A program made the translations under genes and the position numbers. Shown here one piece after another: positions 1 to 7,468 of a stretch of DNA of 36,341 bases. The notes beneath the pieces were generated by a model, which was not told the DNA's origin, searched no databases, and was given only the letters and a program-made list of their open reading frames with translations. Positions within the stretch are counted from its first letter, which is position 1. Each line of letters starts with the position of its first letter. Origin of the DNA: Candidatus Obscuribacterales bacterium (lineage in GTDB: Bacteria > Cyanobacteriota > Vampirovibrionia > Obscuribacterales > Obscuribacteraceae); assembly GCA_021732565.1 (NCBI GenBank), contig JAKFUT010000207.1, positions 1-36,341 on the forward strand, given 5' to 3'.

Positions 1-2
1 GG

Positions 3-368
3 CTCTACCTTGCCGAAGGTCATCCGTCGGCACTTGTTTTTGATGACTCCACCGCAGCAGCCGGAATGCCAGGCTACTACGCTCCATACTTTTTGAAAGG
101 CCCAATCATAATAAAAGATTCTCGTGATTACGCGGACGATGCCGCTGAACTAACCAATGATACTACCTGCGAGTGGATGCACCCTCTCGGTGAAATCTTA
201 ACCAGCGTCATCGACGCCGGAATGTCGATACGGTGGCTTCATGAACATGACTCCGTTCCGTGGCGAATGTTCGAACAACTCGTAAAGGACGACCACGGCA
301 TGTACCGGTGGCCAGCACAAAGTTGGCTTCCGCTGGCATTCTCACTGGAGGCAGAACGTCTTAGTTAA
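3..368 (+). CDS. Class I SAM-dependent methyltransferase, C-terminal part (5' end outside window)
   Basis: The reading frame is open from the first bases of the window, before the first ATG at 66, so this is the 3' end of a gene starting upstream. About 121 residues are visible. They match the C-terminal region I recognise from small class I SAM-dependent methyltransferases: LYLAEGHPSALVFDD, then GMPGYYAPYFLKGP, TTCEWMHPLGEI, WLHEHDSVPWRMF and MYRWPAQSWLPLAFSLEA. In this family the tail packs on the Rossmann core and forms part of the acceptor-substrate pocket; the SAM-binding glycine motif lies in the missing part. The acceptor substrate is unknown. Two short, internally deleted copies of pieces of this gene lie downstream at 410-447 and 2111-2141. 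Family assignment is from remembered family sequence and is fairly secure; physiological role is open. Confidence 0.85.
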   Translation, partial: LYLAEGHPSALVFDDSTAAAGMPGYYAPYFLKGPIIIKDSRDYADDAAELTNDTTCEWMHPLGEILTSVIDAGMSIRWLHEHDSVPWRMFEQLVKDDHGMYRWPAQSWLPLAFSLEAERLS

Positions 369-409
369 TTCAGGTCATGTGCTCGATGGACAGGTTCGGC
401 GTGACTCAC

Positions 410-447
410 GAACATGACTCTGTGCCGTGGTCAGCACAAAGCTGGCT
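410..447 (+). pseudogene. Deleted partial copy of the methyltransferase 3' end
   Basis: Bases 410-430 match 243-263 at 19 of 21 positions, and 431-447 match 312-328 at 15 of 17. The 48 bases between (264-311) are exactly missing. The copy therefore still spells HEHDSVPW followed by SAQSWL in one frame. It has no start and runs straight into the 19-bp repeats. This is a remnant of a second, diverged copy of the gene, not a gene in itself. Confidence 0.7.
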
Positions 448-448
448 C

Positions 449-524
449 GGCAATGTTTACCGATATCGGCAATGTTTACCGATATCGGCAATGTTTACCG
501 ATATCGGCGATGTTTACCGATATC
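449..524. repeat. Four tandem 19-bp units, each with a 10-bp palindrome
   Basis: Four head-to-tail copies of GGCAATGTTTACCGATATC start at 449, 468, 487 and 506. Only one base differs (A to G in copy four). Each junction produces the perfect palindrome CCGATATCGG, so there are four dyads spaced exactly 19 bp apart. Because every dyad is self-complementary, neighbouring dyads can also pair with each other in RNA. The period is not a multiple of three, which argues against coding. The array lies between the convergent 3' ends of the methyltransferase and the transposase-like gene. It could be a protein-binding array, a transcription-stopping structure or a slippage product. Confidence 0.9.
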
Positions 525-671
525 GGTTATCTTCCATTAGGTGTTACCTGAAGCCTGCAGAGGTTAACTTGACCGGCCTGTCCGGGAAATACCTGTCCAA
601 CACGATTGCCCCAAAACCGGAAGGTGATGAGGTATTGTTATTCAATTCGCAAATCGAATGAAGGGAAATAA

Positions 672-2057
672 TTACGGAGTCAACGGCGGTGGAATTTTGA
701 TCCATAAGGGAGACCTGTAGCTTCCCACGCTTCCCACTCCTTTTTCAAGATACTCGGTGAACCTGAGACAAGCGTCTGATAGCCAGTGTTCGGACAGATG
801 TTCGCGTGATTGGGAGTACCAGAATCTTACAAAGTAAAGTTGAACATGCTTTCGGCTTATACCGTGGTGATAGGTCCGCACGTACTCCATGAAGTTCTTC
901 GCGACTTGCTGCTGGAGTTGCGAAAGCTCAATTCGAGTTTCCCGCTTAGAATTCGTGAGAGAGGTAGTCTGCGGGAGTTTCGCGGAGCGTGACGTTCCAG
1001 CGAATGGTCTCTTGTGTTCGAATTTCGTGCCCCCTGCCGAAGTGATATTTTTCACCGGCACATACTTATTGCCAATCTCCAGTGCGACAAGACCTTTCAA
1101 TTCGAGCATTGTGCATATTGCCGTCACTGTTCCAGTAGGATGATCGCTCCTGTCGCACAGCAGATCAAAGTTGATTCCATCCTTTCCGATCAGGTCTAGA
1201 AGGTCTTTCTCAATCTTGGTCAACGGACCAGAGACATCGAATTCCTCAGGCTCATCGGGAGTAGCGTCAAAAGTGCCATCTTCGTGCTCCTCTAGAGAGT
1301 TTTTGTGCGCCTTCTCGCCAGGCTCATCTTCTAACTCTGTGACGAGGTCCTCAGCCGCTGCTGAGGGTTCTTCTTCAGGTTCGTATTCAGCGGGAGAGAA
1401 ATCGATAATGCCTGCGGCCGAGTCGAAAAGTGAGTCTTCTTTGGGTTCGCTCTCTTCAATTCCGTTTTCAATCTCCATAGCTTTCTGTTCGGCGGAAGGA
1501 TGCTCACCGCGCGGAGTATCAGTACTGCGCTTACAATAACTGCCTATGAAAGCTTCGGTCCCGTACAATTCCACCTCATTGTCGTCGACGGAGTTGAGGA
1601 TCACTAATCCCGTCGTATGCAGTATATTCAAACATGTCGATGAACACACTCCTGTCAAGTTTGCAAGCCCCGTCGAAGACAGGATGACGCCTTGCTCCTG
1701 CAGCCAGATGGCCGCCAGCCACGCAAGTGGCTTTTTCATGTGGTCGAGAAATGTGCCGGACGTAATCCAGTTGTTGTGTCCGCATTTCGGACAGGACATG
1801 TTTCTTACAGCACAATCTACCGGCAACTTAGCTGCGCACTTAGAATTACGACAGATCAAAAGCATCCGATGGAATTTCCGGTACAGCTCCTTCAGCGCTG
1901 CTTCCGGCGTCGGAAACTTCGCCCTGAATAGTTTGTACAGCATGGCTACTCGCGCCTTGTTCTTATCTCTATCGGACTTTCTTCTTGTCCGATCATTTCC
2001 ATCTTTCTGAATCATTTTCCTAACCTGATAGCCAATTTTTACAATTAATGCAGACAA
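672..2057 (-). CDS. Transposase-derived protein: zinc ribbon, acidic linker, winged helix, ISXO2-like tail
   Basis: The protein has 461 residues from a TTG at 2057, or 447 from the ATG at 2015, which is preceded by AGGA at short spacing; the start is uncertain. Residues 69-92 form a zinc ribbon (C69-x4-C74, C89-x2-C92). They are followed by TSGTFLDHMKKPLAWLAAIW and a helical segment to about 150, the arrangement of the N-terminus of ISXO2/IS1595 transposases. Residues 161-176 (EVELYGTEAFIG) resemble the strand that carries the first catalytic Asp, but no Asp is there. A low-complexity acidic stretch (about 185-277) replaces the catalytic core. Residues 278-335 (LTKIEKDLLDLI to NKYVPV) look like the winged helix at the C-terminus of DprA. 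Residues 392-415 (TYHHGISRKHVQLYFVRF) resemble the ISXO2 C-terminal motif. It is probably a DNA-binding protein without transposase activity. No terminal inverted repeats were found around it. Confidence 0.75.
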   Translation of the reverse strand: MSALIVKIGYQVRKMIQKDGNDRTRRKSDRDKNKARVAMLYKLFRAKFPTPEAALKELYRKFHRMLLICRNSKCAAKLPVDCAVRNMSCPKCGHNNWITSGTFLDHMKKPLAWLAAIWLQEQGVILSSTGLANLTGVCSSTCLNILHTTGLVILNSVDDNEVELYGTEAFIGSYCKRSTDTPRGEHPSAEQKAMEIENGIEESEPKEDSLFDSAAGIIDFSPAEYEPEEEPSAAAEDLVTELEDEPGEKAHKNSLEEHEDGTFDATPDEPEEFDVSGPLTKIEKDLLDLIGKDGINFDLLCDRSDHPTGTVTAICTMLELKGLVALEIGNKYVPVKNITSAGGTKFEHKRPFAGTSRSAKLPQTTSLTNSKRETRIELSQLQQQVAKNFMEYVRTYHHGISRKHVQLYFVRFWYSQSREHLSEHWLSDACLRFTEYLEKGVGSVGSYRSPLWIKIPPPLTP

Positions 2058-2586
2058 CGTTCAATACATGTTAGCGAATCTATAATTCGCTTACCAAGGA
2101 ACATTCTCTGCACGGACGATGCCAGTGATATTACCTGCAAGCAGAGAACCTGTCATCGGCATCATCGGCAAGATCACCACGACTTTAAAAGGTGGAAGCT
2201 AGCGCTAGAATGCAATTTGCTGCCCTATGACTTTCAACCTGAACCTGTGAGACTGGTTTGTGCTTTCTCAAGCCCCGAACCAGAACCGTTTTCTCTGATC
2301 ACGGCACCGGAGTTTGCGTGAGCGCCGACCTCGATCACAAAGACGAAGGAGTACCATTGAAGAATCTGGTCAGGATGGTGGAGCCCACCAACAAGTCAAG
2401 GAAATGCCCGCACAGTTTGATTTTCCTGCATCATACTGTCTTCTGGTTGCTATTATGTAAGAGTACGACCGAATCAGAACGAAACCTTAAATTAGGAATT
2501 TGCAGCCCTAATCGTTCACTGAATCGCGTAATCCCAAAAGCGAATTGCCCAACCAGGATCAGATTGGGTCTCTCGGGAGAATGAAT
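2058..2586. other. Gene-poor stretch upstream of the metallopeptidase
   Basis: I see no convincing gene. A 108-residue frame here (2258-2584) has no family resemblance, no Shine-Dalgarno and overlaps the next gene's ribosome binding site. Bases 2111-2141 are a remnant of the methyltransferase gene, listed separately. Promoters for the divergent genes at both ends should lie here, but no clear -35/-10 pair could be picked by eye. Confidence 0.5.
2111..2141 (+). pseudogene. Second deleted fragment of the methyltransferase gene
   Basis: Bases 2111-2141 align with 131-173 of the methyltransferase gene at 27 of 31 positions, with one clean 12-base deletion (144-155). The source segment encodes the region around ADDAAELTNDTTCE. 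The fragment lies on the far side of the transposase-like gene from the other remnant (410-447) and corresponds to an earlier part of the gene, so a simple insertion into one copy does not explain the order. The match is short; chance is unlikely but not excluded. Confidence 0.5.
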
Positions 2587-3435
2587 ATGAACGAGTCATT
2601 TAAGAAAGTCGCGACCCAAAAGGTGAAGTTGGTAGGTGAAGCTGCAGCTGTTCACGCAGGAACAGTAACGAATGTAGCCGCGGGCCATGCCAAAATTTTT
2701 GCTGCAGACATCATCCATGCGTTAAAGCATGATCGTGCTGCACAGTTAATGACTCTGATTTTGATCTTCTGCCTCGTCTGTTGGGACATACCTGGTATCA
2801 GCATGGCACTTTATCCCTTCAAGTTATTTGTGACCATTATTCATGAAGCGTGCCATGCTCTTGCAACTAGAGCAACTGGAGGGCAGGTCTCCGTCATTGG
2901 TATCTTCGCCAACCGCGAAGGCGTCACCATGACCAAAGACGGCTTCATGCCTCTTATCGCAATGGCGGGATATGTAGGCACATCCGTATTCGGCGGATTG
3001 TTGATTTGGTGGGGACGGAAACCAGCCAATGCTAAATTGGTATTGCACAGCATCGGCGTGGTGATATTGGCTATAACCGCCTTTTATGTAGGCGGTGGCT
3101 GGTTTAGCTTTTTGTGTTCTCTGGTGATCGGTACCGCATTATTGTTAGTGTCAAAGAAATGCTCAGTTCAGTTCTGCCACTACTTTCTGTTAATGCTAGC
3201 CGTTATGACGACATTGGAAGGTCTGGTGTCGATTGAAGAACTGTTCATGATTTCAGCTCTGACAGATGGACACAGCGACGCAAAAATAATGGAAAGTATC
3301 ACTCAAGTTCCAGCCGTAGTTTGGTCTGTTTTGTGGGGGATAATTTCTCTTGGAATTCTTAGCTTCGCCTTTTGGTTCTCTTACAAGCCGTCCAGGGAAT
3401 CCATTGATGTGGATAACACGGGTGAAATCGGATGA
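2587..3435 (+). CDS. M50-type integral membrane metallopeptidase
   Basis: The ATG at 2587 is preferred because GGGAGA ends 6 bases before it; ATG at 2581 directly abuts that sequence. The protein is about 282 residues. After a hydrophilic N-terminus (about 50 residues), hydrophobic segments dominate. The zinc-binding motif HEACH lies at residues 86-90 within IIHEACHALATRATGG, followed by VSVIGIFANREGVTM. This HExxH plus Gly-rich context is what I recognise from M50B-like peptidases, which cut substrates within or next to the membrane. About six further hydrophobic stretches follow, ending near residue 268. I do not see the second conserved M50 motif (an NP.LDG-type segment), so substrate and activity are uncertain. 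No operon partner: the neighbour upstream is divergent and the next feature downstream is a decayed minus-strand gene. Confidence 0.8.
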   Translation: MNESFKKVATQKVKLVGEAAAVHAGTVTNVAAGHAKIFAADIIHALKHDRAAQLMTLILIFCLVCWDIPGISMALYPFKLFVTIIHEACHALATRATGGQVSVIGIFANREGVTMTKDGFMPLIAMAGYVGTSVFGGLLIWWGRKPANAKLVLHSIGVVILAITAFYVGGGWFSFLCSLVIGTALLLVSKKCSVQFCHYFLLMLAVMTTLEGLVSIEELFMISALTDGHSDAKIMESITQVPAVVWSVLWGIISLGILSFAFWFSYKPSRESIDVDNTGEIG

Positions 3436-3471
3436 TCTCAAAATTCGACCATGTCTCAAAATTCGACCATG
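3436..3471. repeat. Two tandem 18-bp units after the metallopeptidase stop
   Basis: TCTCAAAATTCGACCATG occurs twice back to back (3436-3453 and 3454-3471) with no mismatch, starting on the first base after the TGA stop codon of the metallopeptidase gene. The rest of the stretch up to 3704 shows nothing I can support. A replication slippage product is the simplest explanation. Confidence 0.9.
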
Positions 3472-3704
3472 TCTGTTAGCAAAGGGACAAATGCGATCGT
3501 CCAGCTTCAACGTGGATCGCATTAAATTGCGATGGTGCCCCTGACAGAGAACCAATGCGTTCTGTGTTCACAGCAAAACGAATCTACGAAAACTGAATTG
3601 TTTTTGTTTCGTCCTTCTGCCGTTCAACAGGTTCGTCATTCGTTAAACGAACCAGCGACTCGCAACAAATCCAACGCGATTCGCCTTCCATACACACCCT
3701 CTGA

Positions 3705-4154
3705 TTACTGCGCGGGAAATTCGGTTTCAATAACTTCGCCTATTTTGTGATCGGGAGTCACTTCAAATGTGACTTGTGGACCATGATCGAGCGCGAAAGC
3801 CTTCTGCCCATTTTCACCAAAGATTGCCAGCTCAGCAAGATAAGCCGCGGGTTCAAGATCCTTTCCGCTAACCTTGAGATCCCACGGAACATTGGTCTTT
3901 CCCGCCGGGTGCTCTCCCAGCGGAACTTGTCCTACCAAAACCGAATAGCTCCCATTCTCGAACTTCGCAACGGGTAATACCCGCCCTTCGCGGTTTCTTC
4001 ATTAAGAGAACTAGAGTGCCCGGTGCCACCACTGAAAATCCAGAAGGCTGAGCACTGGTATTCCCTTACCACCGGCGCTAAACGCGACAGGAGCGGTCGA
4101 GCCGATCAGTATCATGCAACCAGTAATGGAAATTATCAAAGATCTTGCTTTCAA
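3705..4154 (-). pseudogene. Frameshifted gene for a small secreted protein
   Basis: On the minus strand a TTG at 4154 follows GGAGG at 7-base spacing and begins MKARSLIISITGCMILIGST followed by APVAFSAGGKG, a clear signal peptide. The frame then meets a stop. Reading continues sensibly by changing frame three times: NTSAQPSGFSVVAPGTLVLL, then NEETAKGG, then VLPVAKFENGSYSVLVGQVP through VPWDLKVSGKDL to IGEVIETEFPAQ and the stop at 3705. Shifts fall near 4075, 4010 and in a GGGCGGG run near 3980. The restored product would be about 148 residues, secreted or periplasmic, of unknown function. The last 77-residue frame is open from a GTG at 3938. Several indels in one short gene make decay likelier than sequencing error. 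Confidence 0.65.
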
Positions 4155-4392
4155 AACATTCCCTCCGTGTCCCGAATCTTCCGCCGATAGCTAACTATCA
4201 CTTTACAGTTGGGCAAAGGGATGCGCGTTCTCATCCGTGAGCACTCGACGGGTTCAAATCCACCCACCGCCGAGCTGAGAATTATACAGTAGGCAGGACA
4301 ATCGCAGAGGTAAGACCCTGCATGCATAACCGCGTCAAGTGTTGAATCGAGCATCAAATCGGTTATGAAACTGCCGAATGAAGCAAAACGCA

Positions 4393-4426
4393 AGAATACT
4401 CGCGCGGAGTGGGGCGCGAGTATTCT
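4393..4426 (-). terminator. Strong hairpin downstream of the EamA gene
   Basis: AGAATACTCGCGC (4393-4405) and GCGCGAGTATTCT (4414-4426) form a perfect 13-bp stem with an 8-base loop. On the minus strand it starts 38 bases after the stop of the EamA transporter gene and is followed by TGCGTTTTGC, a modest T-rich tract. It fits an intrinsic terminator for that gene. Confidence 0.75.
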
Positions 4427-4463
4427 CAGAAAGTCCGCTGATTCCTTCTAGTGTTTAGCGATC

Positions 4464-5498
4464 TCAACCCTTGACGTTTCCACGAGTAACGGCCAAATCT
4501 TTTCTTACCACAGATTCAGGGAGATTCAGCTCACCAATCTCCACCGCTACCAGTACCGCTACCGGTGGATCGGCTACCGCCGGCGGTGCCTCTATTTCCC
4601 GACTCTTGCTATTGATCAACCACACTGCACCGAGAATAAGCGCAGCTGCGCCCATTGTTGCGGGTCCCAGTGGTTCGCCACAGACTGCCCAGCCAAGGAA
4701 AACGGCAATCACAGGGTTCACATAAGCATACGTGGAAACTCTTGTCGGGCTCACATTTCGGAGCAACCAGATGTATGCACCATAACCAAGTATTGAACCG
4801 AAAACAATCAGGTAAGCTACCGCAAATAGTGATTGGGCAGAGACAGTTCGCACATCAAAATGCACATGTTCACCCATTGTCAAAGAAAGCGCGCCCAATG
4901 CTATACCGCCACAAACCATTTGCATGGCGACAAACATCATGGTGGAACGAGGCTTTTCAGCAGAACGAGAATAAATTGAACCGATGGCCCAACTTGACGA
5001 GGCAATTAGCAGAACAATAATTCCAGCCAGATTTACATTTCCAGAGGCAAAGCTCGCAGGATTAACAAGCATGCTGATTCCCGAGGTACCCAGGATCAAT
5101 CCGGCGGCTTTTCGCCGGCCAATGGCAAACTTAGGGAAGCTCTCAAGCACCGCTATAAACATCGGGGTCATTGCCACCAAAAGCGATACTATGCCAGTGG
5201 ATATCCATTTCTCGGATAGTACCACTCCACCATTTCCGACAGTCAACAATAGACCGCCAATAATTGCCGCGGAACGCCACTGTCGCAGTGTCGGACGTTC
5301 TCTTTCACTCGCGGGCAGAACACAGTAAAGGAGCAATCCGGCAATGATGAATCGAAGTGATCCCATCATTAATGGAGGCACTGTATCGATAGCCACCTTG
5401 ATGGCCAGATAAGTTGAACCCCAAACAACATAAAGAATGGCGAACGCCAGGATTATCTTGCGGCGGGACGATTGCAAGCTGCAGGTGGTCTTTTCCAT
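4464..5498 (-). CDS. DMT-superfamily EamA transporter (probable metabolite exporter)
   Basis: The 344-residue protein starts at an ATG with AAGGAG 8 bases upstream. It has ten predicted hydrophobic segments in two EamA repeats (about residues 14-146 and 156-292). Recognisable family sequence includes VVWGSTYLAIKVAIDTVPPL near the start and the second-repeat motif RVSTYAYVNPVIAVFLGWAV. It resembles YedA/RhaT-type members. DMT exporters of this type move amino acids or other small metabolites out of the cytoplasm. The roughly 50-residue C-terminal tail after residue 295 is hydrophilic and Val/Pro-rich, longer than usual. The divergent Lrp/AsnC gene (130 bases away) and a 17-bp inverted repeat just upstream of the ribosome binding site suggest regulated export of an amino acid or related compound. 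Transcription probably ends at 4393-4426. Substrate is not determinable from sequence. Confidence 0.9.
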   Translation of the reverse strand: MEKTTCSLQSSRRKIILAFAILYVVWGSTYLAIKVAIDTVPPLMMGSLRFIIAGLLLYCVLPASERERPTLRQWRSAAIIGGLLLTVGNGGVVLSEKWISTGIVSLLVAMTPMFIAVLESFPKFAIGRRKAAGLILGTSGISMLVNPASFASGNVNLAGIIVLLIASSSWAIGSIYSRSAEKPRSTMMFVAMQMVCGGIALGALSLTMGEHVHFDVRTVSAQSLFAVAYLIVFGSILGYGAYIWLLRNVSPTRVSTYAYVNPVIAVFLGWAVCGEPLGPATMGAAALILGAVWLINSKSREIEAPPAVADPPVAVLVAVEIGELNLPESVVRKDLAVTRGNVKG

Positions 5499-5514
5499 GA
5501 CGTGACTCCTTTCA

Positions 5515-5531
5515 GCCTAACTACATTAGGC
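5515..5531. promoter_or_regulatory. Candidate Lrp/AsnC-type operator
   Basis: GCCTAACTACATTAGGC is a perfect inverted repeat with 6-bp arms and a 5-bp spacer. It lies in the 129-bp divergent spacer, immediately before the ribosome binding site of the EamA gene. Two more CCTAAT half-sites occur at 5547-5552 and 5578-5583. The layout fits co-operative binding by an Lrp-type octamer regulating both genes, but binding is an inference. Confidence 0.55.
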
Positions 5532-5627
5532 ATATTCAAACAACTTCCTAATTCTATCCTACAAGTAGCCAAAATCACCTAATCTGGTAAACTTCCGAAT
5601 AGGATTCAGCGAACAGAGATAGACCCC

Positions 5628-6095
5628 ATGCCATACGATGAACTCGACTTAAAAATTCTTGCCCTCTTATCGGACGATTCTAAGCAAAAATATTCTGATC
5701 TCGGTGAAATATTGAAGCTCTCGGCGCCTGCAGTCCATGCTCGGGTCAAGAAATTGGAGCAAACGGGAGCCATCTCATCATACGGAATTAGCATTGATCC
5801 TACAAAACTCGATCTCAAACTCTGCGCTTTTATTCGGATTACAAGCGAAGGGGTCACTTGCGGAGAAATCTTCGCTGAGTTGCGAGATATGACCGAGATA
5901 GAAGAACTACATTCCGTGGCTGGAGAAGAGTGTCTCCTGGCCAAAGTACGAACGACTGATTCGGAGGCTTTGTCCTCGCTCCTGGATCGAATCAGAAAAG
6001 TCCGCGGGATCAGAAAGACTATAACGAGTGTGGTGCTGACCACGCATTTCGACAGAGGTCCTAATCCGCTTTCAGCGATTCAAGCGCCGGTCTAA
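5628..6095 (+). CDS. Lrp/AsnC family transcriptional regulator
   Basis: The 155-residue protein has the normal length for the family. It opens with YDELDLKILALLSDDSKQKY, the conserved N-terminus of Lrp proteins. A helix-turn-helix covers about residues 20-45 (LGEILKLSAPAVHARVKKLE), followed by a hinge and the RAM ligand-binding domain (about 65-145), with the GEECLLAKVRTTDSEAL segment near the effector-binding loop. Members bind amino acids and switch oligomeric state to activate or repress, often acting on their own gene and on an adjacent transporter. The divergent EamA gene is the obvious target. No strong Shine-Dalgarno precedes the ATG (GAGAT only), suggesting weak translation. A 13-bp hairpin follows the gene at 6117-6148. 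Confidence 0.93.
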   Translation: MPYDELDLKILALLSDDSKQKYSDLGEILKLSAPAVHARVKKLEQTGAISSYGISIDPTKLDLKLCAFIRITSEGVTCGEIFAELRDMTEIEELHSVAGEECLLAKVRTTDSEALSSLLDRIRKVRGIRKTITSVVLTTHFDRGPNPLSAIQAPV

Positions 6096-6116
6096 ATCGA
6101 TTTCCCAAAATCCTTC

Positions 6117-6148
6117 GAGCCTGTTCACCGCATTTGGTGAACAGGCTC
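6117..6148. terminator. Bidirectional hairpin between convergent genes
   Basis: GAGCCTGTTCACC (6117-6129) and GGTGAACAGGCTC (6136-6148) form a perfect 13-bp stem with a 6-base loop, placed between the Lrp stop (6095) and the end of the minus-strand thioredoxin-like gene (6179). Neither side has a clean T tract (GGATTTTG follows on the minus strand), so it may terminate both transcripts or protect their 3' ends. Confidence 0.7.
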
Positions 6149-6178
6149 AGCGAGTTAATCGAGAATACATGGCGCCTA

Positions 6179-7468
6179 TCAGGCGTAGATGCGAAGATTG
6201 GGAAGTTGCGGACGTTGGGGTTGAGCTTCAGGCTTGGGTGCCGGAGTTTCAGGTTGTTTTACAGGCACCACCGGTTCTGGAAATTTGAACCGTTCCATGT
6301 GCTGTCGTGCAGGAACTAATGCGTCTTTGATCTGTTCCGCGCTGGCACCTCCACGAAATGTTGCTGAATTTGTTTGCGGTGAGTAACTATCACCGGCCTT
6401 TTCCGGTGGAGCAATCGGCACCACCATGGTGGTGGGATAACCCACTTCACGACGAACATAGTCCGCGTATGCTGCAATTGGACTTTTTTGTCTTTCCTCC
6501 GGAGTCATGTTGTCCAGCTTGTCGACATCAAATGACATGTACGTGGCACCCGGGACATTCTTGCGAGCTTGCACGTAATCGCGCACAGCTTGTGCCGACA
6601 TCGATGATTTACTGGAGTAGAACAAAGCCACCATCGGTTCTTTGTTTTCACCAGCTGCGCGCAGGACCTTGTTGTAATCTGCTTGTGTGGTTACTTCAAA
6701 TGAACGAGGTTGAGTTCTTTCTGTGGGGCGCGTCCTCTCGGTTGGTCTAACGGGTGCATCGAAAGCGGGCGGCTGTTCAGGTTTGGCTGGCTCGATTCGA
6801 GGTTTGACAGGTTCGACTCGCTTATTGCTCGGACTAAACGGATCATAAAGGTCGTCTTTCGCAGGCGCCGGTTTTGGCACCTCCGGTTTTGCCGCTTGTT
6901 TCAACGCTGGCACTTTCGCCAGCATCATCACATCGGCTCCGTATCTGCTATCCACGACATGCGAAGATCCGGCGCGAAGATCAGAGGGACGCAGTCCTTC
7001 CGATGGACGGGCTAATATCGTTGTGGGATAACCATTTCGGGCAACATAATTGTCGAAGTGTTTGGATAATTGAGACCCTGGTTCAAGTTTACTTCGGTCG
7101 ACCAGTAAGATTTCGGCTTTGTCGCCGTACTGCTTTTTAGCTGCTGCTAGCAGCTTCAATTCTTCACCGCTAACATGACTGTTTCGATCGGTAAAGGTTG
7201 TAATTAGCGGAACACCGCGCCGTTGAGCTCTCTCCACCGCAGCATTGAACTGTTCATCGTTCTTAGCCGTAGGTAGTTGATCTATTTCTGCTCTAGTTGG
7301 CGCTGAAGCACGGACAGGACGTTCCGTCGGTGTCACCACATCGGGTACCACTGTTCCCGGTGTGACTTCTTGACGGTTATATGGGCTATACGGAGTAACG
7401 GGTTGATATGGCGCAGCAGGTCTTTGATACGAGGGTTCTGCTCGATAAGGCTGCTGATAGGGTTGCAT
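6179..7468 (-). CDS. Double thioredoxin-like protein with proline-rich linkers, lacking CxxC
   Basis: From the internal ATG at 7468 the protein is 429 residues. Its N-terminus (about 1-60) is rich in Pro, Tyr and Gln. Two thioredoxin-like folds follow: about 70-180 (VPLITTFTDRNSH, AEILLVDRSKLEPG, NGYPTTILA) and about 255-375 (EPMVALFYSSKSS, YMSFDVDKLDNM, VGYPTTMVVPI). Both keep the cis-Pro loop (GYPTT) but have no Cys pair at the active-site position, so redox activity is not expected; a scaffold or binding role is more likely. Pro-rich linkers separate the domains and end the protein. There is no signal peptide or membrane helix. ATG 7468 has no usable ribosome binding site; the better start is ATG 7558, 30 codons upstream in frame, but a TGA interrupts that frame (see the entry at 7469-7558). 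Confidence 0.75.
   Translation of the reverse strand: MQPYQQPYRAEPSYQRPAAPYQPVTPYSPYNRQEVTPGTVVPDVVTPTERPVRASAPTRAEIDQLPTAKNDEQFNAAVERAQRRGVPLITTFTDRNSHVSGEELKLLAAAKKQYGDKAEILLVDRSKLEPGSQLSKHFDNYVARNGYPTTILARPSEGLRPSDLRAGSSHVVDSRYGADVMMLAKVPALKQAAKPEVPKPAPAKDDLYDPFSPSNKRVEPVKPRIEPAKPEQPPAFDAPVRPTERTRPTERTQPRSFEVTTQADYNKVLRAAGENKEPMVALFYSSKSSMSAQAVRDYVQARKNVPGATYMSFDVDKLDNMTPEERQKSPIAAYADYVRREVGYPTTMVVPIAPPEKAGDSYSPQTNSATFRGGASAEQIKDALVPARQHMERFKFPEPVVPVKQPETPAPKPEAQPQRPQLPNLRIYA

Noticed and set aside
449..524. CRISPR array
   Set aside because: Units are directly adjacent with no spacers, and no cas genes are present.
377..661. A 94-residue plus-strand reading frame downstream of the methyltransferase
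   Set aside because: It runs through the methyltransferase remnant and the 19-bp repeats, whose period is not a multiple of three; no ribosome site and no family features.
672..2110. Complete insertion sequence around the transposase-derived gene
   Set aside because: No terminal inverted repeats or target duplications could be found on either side, and the catalytic core is missing.
2258..2584. A 108-residue plus-strand reading frame
   Set aside because: No Shine-Dalgarno, composition unlike the neighbours, and it overlaps the ribosome site of the metallopeptidase gene.
4236..4275. tRNA-like segment containing GGTTCAAATCC
   Set aside because: The T-arm stem does not pair and no matching acceptor, D-arm or anticodon arm lies upstream within tRNA distance.
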